A DNA stretch of 64,000 nucleotides from Pelomonas caseinilytica (GTDB lineage Bacteria > Pseudomonadota > Gammaproteobacteria > Burkholderiales > Burkholderiaceae_C). The stretch is taken from NCBI RefSeq assembly GCF_021353235.1, contig NZ_JAJTWT010000006.1, positions 124,001 to 188,000 on the forward strand. Reading direction: 5' to 3'. Under the pieces are notes generated by a model, which ran no database searches, had not been told where the DNA came from, and saw only the letters and a list, made by a program, of their open reading frames with translations. Shown piece after piece: positions 63,968 through 64,000 of this stretch. The position numbers were made by a program, and so were the translations under genes. Position 1 is the stretch's first letter; the number at the start of each line of letters is the position of its first letter.

Positions 63968-64000
63968 GAAATCTCTCCTGCTGGTCCCGTCATCCTACGG

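Noticed and set aside
1-64000. CRISPR array, tRNA, rRNA, prophage or insertion sequence
   Set aside because: I found no regularly spaced repeats, no T-loop GGTTCGAATCC-like sequence, no transposase or integrase and no terminal inverted repeats with target duplications.

Overview
This is a strongly GC-rich chromosomal window with tight gene packing, many ATGA start/stop overlaps and G/C-ending codons. The gene content (Bug-type tricarboxylate receptors, a PEP-CTERM-type TPR lipoprotein, a proteobacterial gshA, an ArgP/LysE pair, a Ku/LigD end-joining operon and an HPr-rel-A cluster) points to a betaproteobacterium of the order Burkholderiales, probably the Rubrivivax/Leptothrix/Roseateles side. 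That placement is inference from content. I see no rRNA, tRNA, CRISPR array, integrase or transposase. Almost all long open frames antisense to the genes listed are composition artefacts.

Layout. 1-3.1 kb: a minus-strand set of a DUF4331 protein with an odd N-terminus, a TPR lipoprotein and a secreted protein cut by the window edge. 3.3-11 kb: AraC regulator, PRC-barrel protein, the operon ku - MerR/TPR protein - ligD, a hemerythrin, a small basic protein and a DUF72 protein. 11-14.5 kb: Fur-box-preceded PepSY/TonB-receptor iron operon. 14.5-18.3 kb: a 1080-residue lipoprotein of unknown function and a deleted YihY pseudogene. 18.4-26 kb: metallo-hydrolase, LuxR-type and Crp-type regulators, M48 peptidase, flavin reductase, AHSA1 protein and an autoregulated GntR-ABC operon. 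26-31.2 kb: two alpha/beta hydrolases, a stand-alone ClpP, a WS/DGAT acyltransferase and a PspC protein. 31.3-38.7 kb: a Yej/Dpp-like peptide ABC importer with two tandem binding proteins. 38.9-45.2 kb: two diguanylate cyclases translationally coupled to a Bug receptor, followed by a duplicate receptor. 45.3-50.7 kb: SulP transporter, gshA, MHYT-GGDEF-EAL protein. 50.9-58.7 kb: YecA-like protein, short Hsp70, PrsT-like TPR lipoprotein, D-amino-acid dehydrogenase, LysE exporter and its ArgP-type regulator. 59-64 kb: pssA behind an HPr-rel-A cluster headed by a Tat-signal, six-cysteine protein, then a zinc metallopeptidase.

Most interesting. (1) The 59.9-62.9 kb cluster (HprK-like kinase, PqqD-like protein, NTP_transf_5-type nucleotidyltransferase) looks like an uncharacterised peptide- or protein-modification system. 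Its first gene encodes a Tat-exported cysteine-rich protein, separated from the enzymes by a perfect 12-bp-arm hairpin, as expected for an abundant substrate followed by low-level enzymes. (2) Four dispersed intergenic elements in two subfamilies (10950-11107 and 25611-25771; 27007-27085 and 30803-30881) fold into serial hairpins whose arms differ between copies by compensatory changes, so the structure appears to be selected. (3) A minus-strand terminator with two hairpins and a T7 tract stands upstream of the MHYT-GGDEF-EAL gene and may end an unannotated small RNA. Its flank carries a palindrome that recurs near 58.9 kb.
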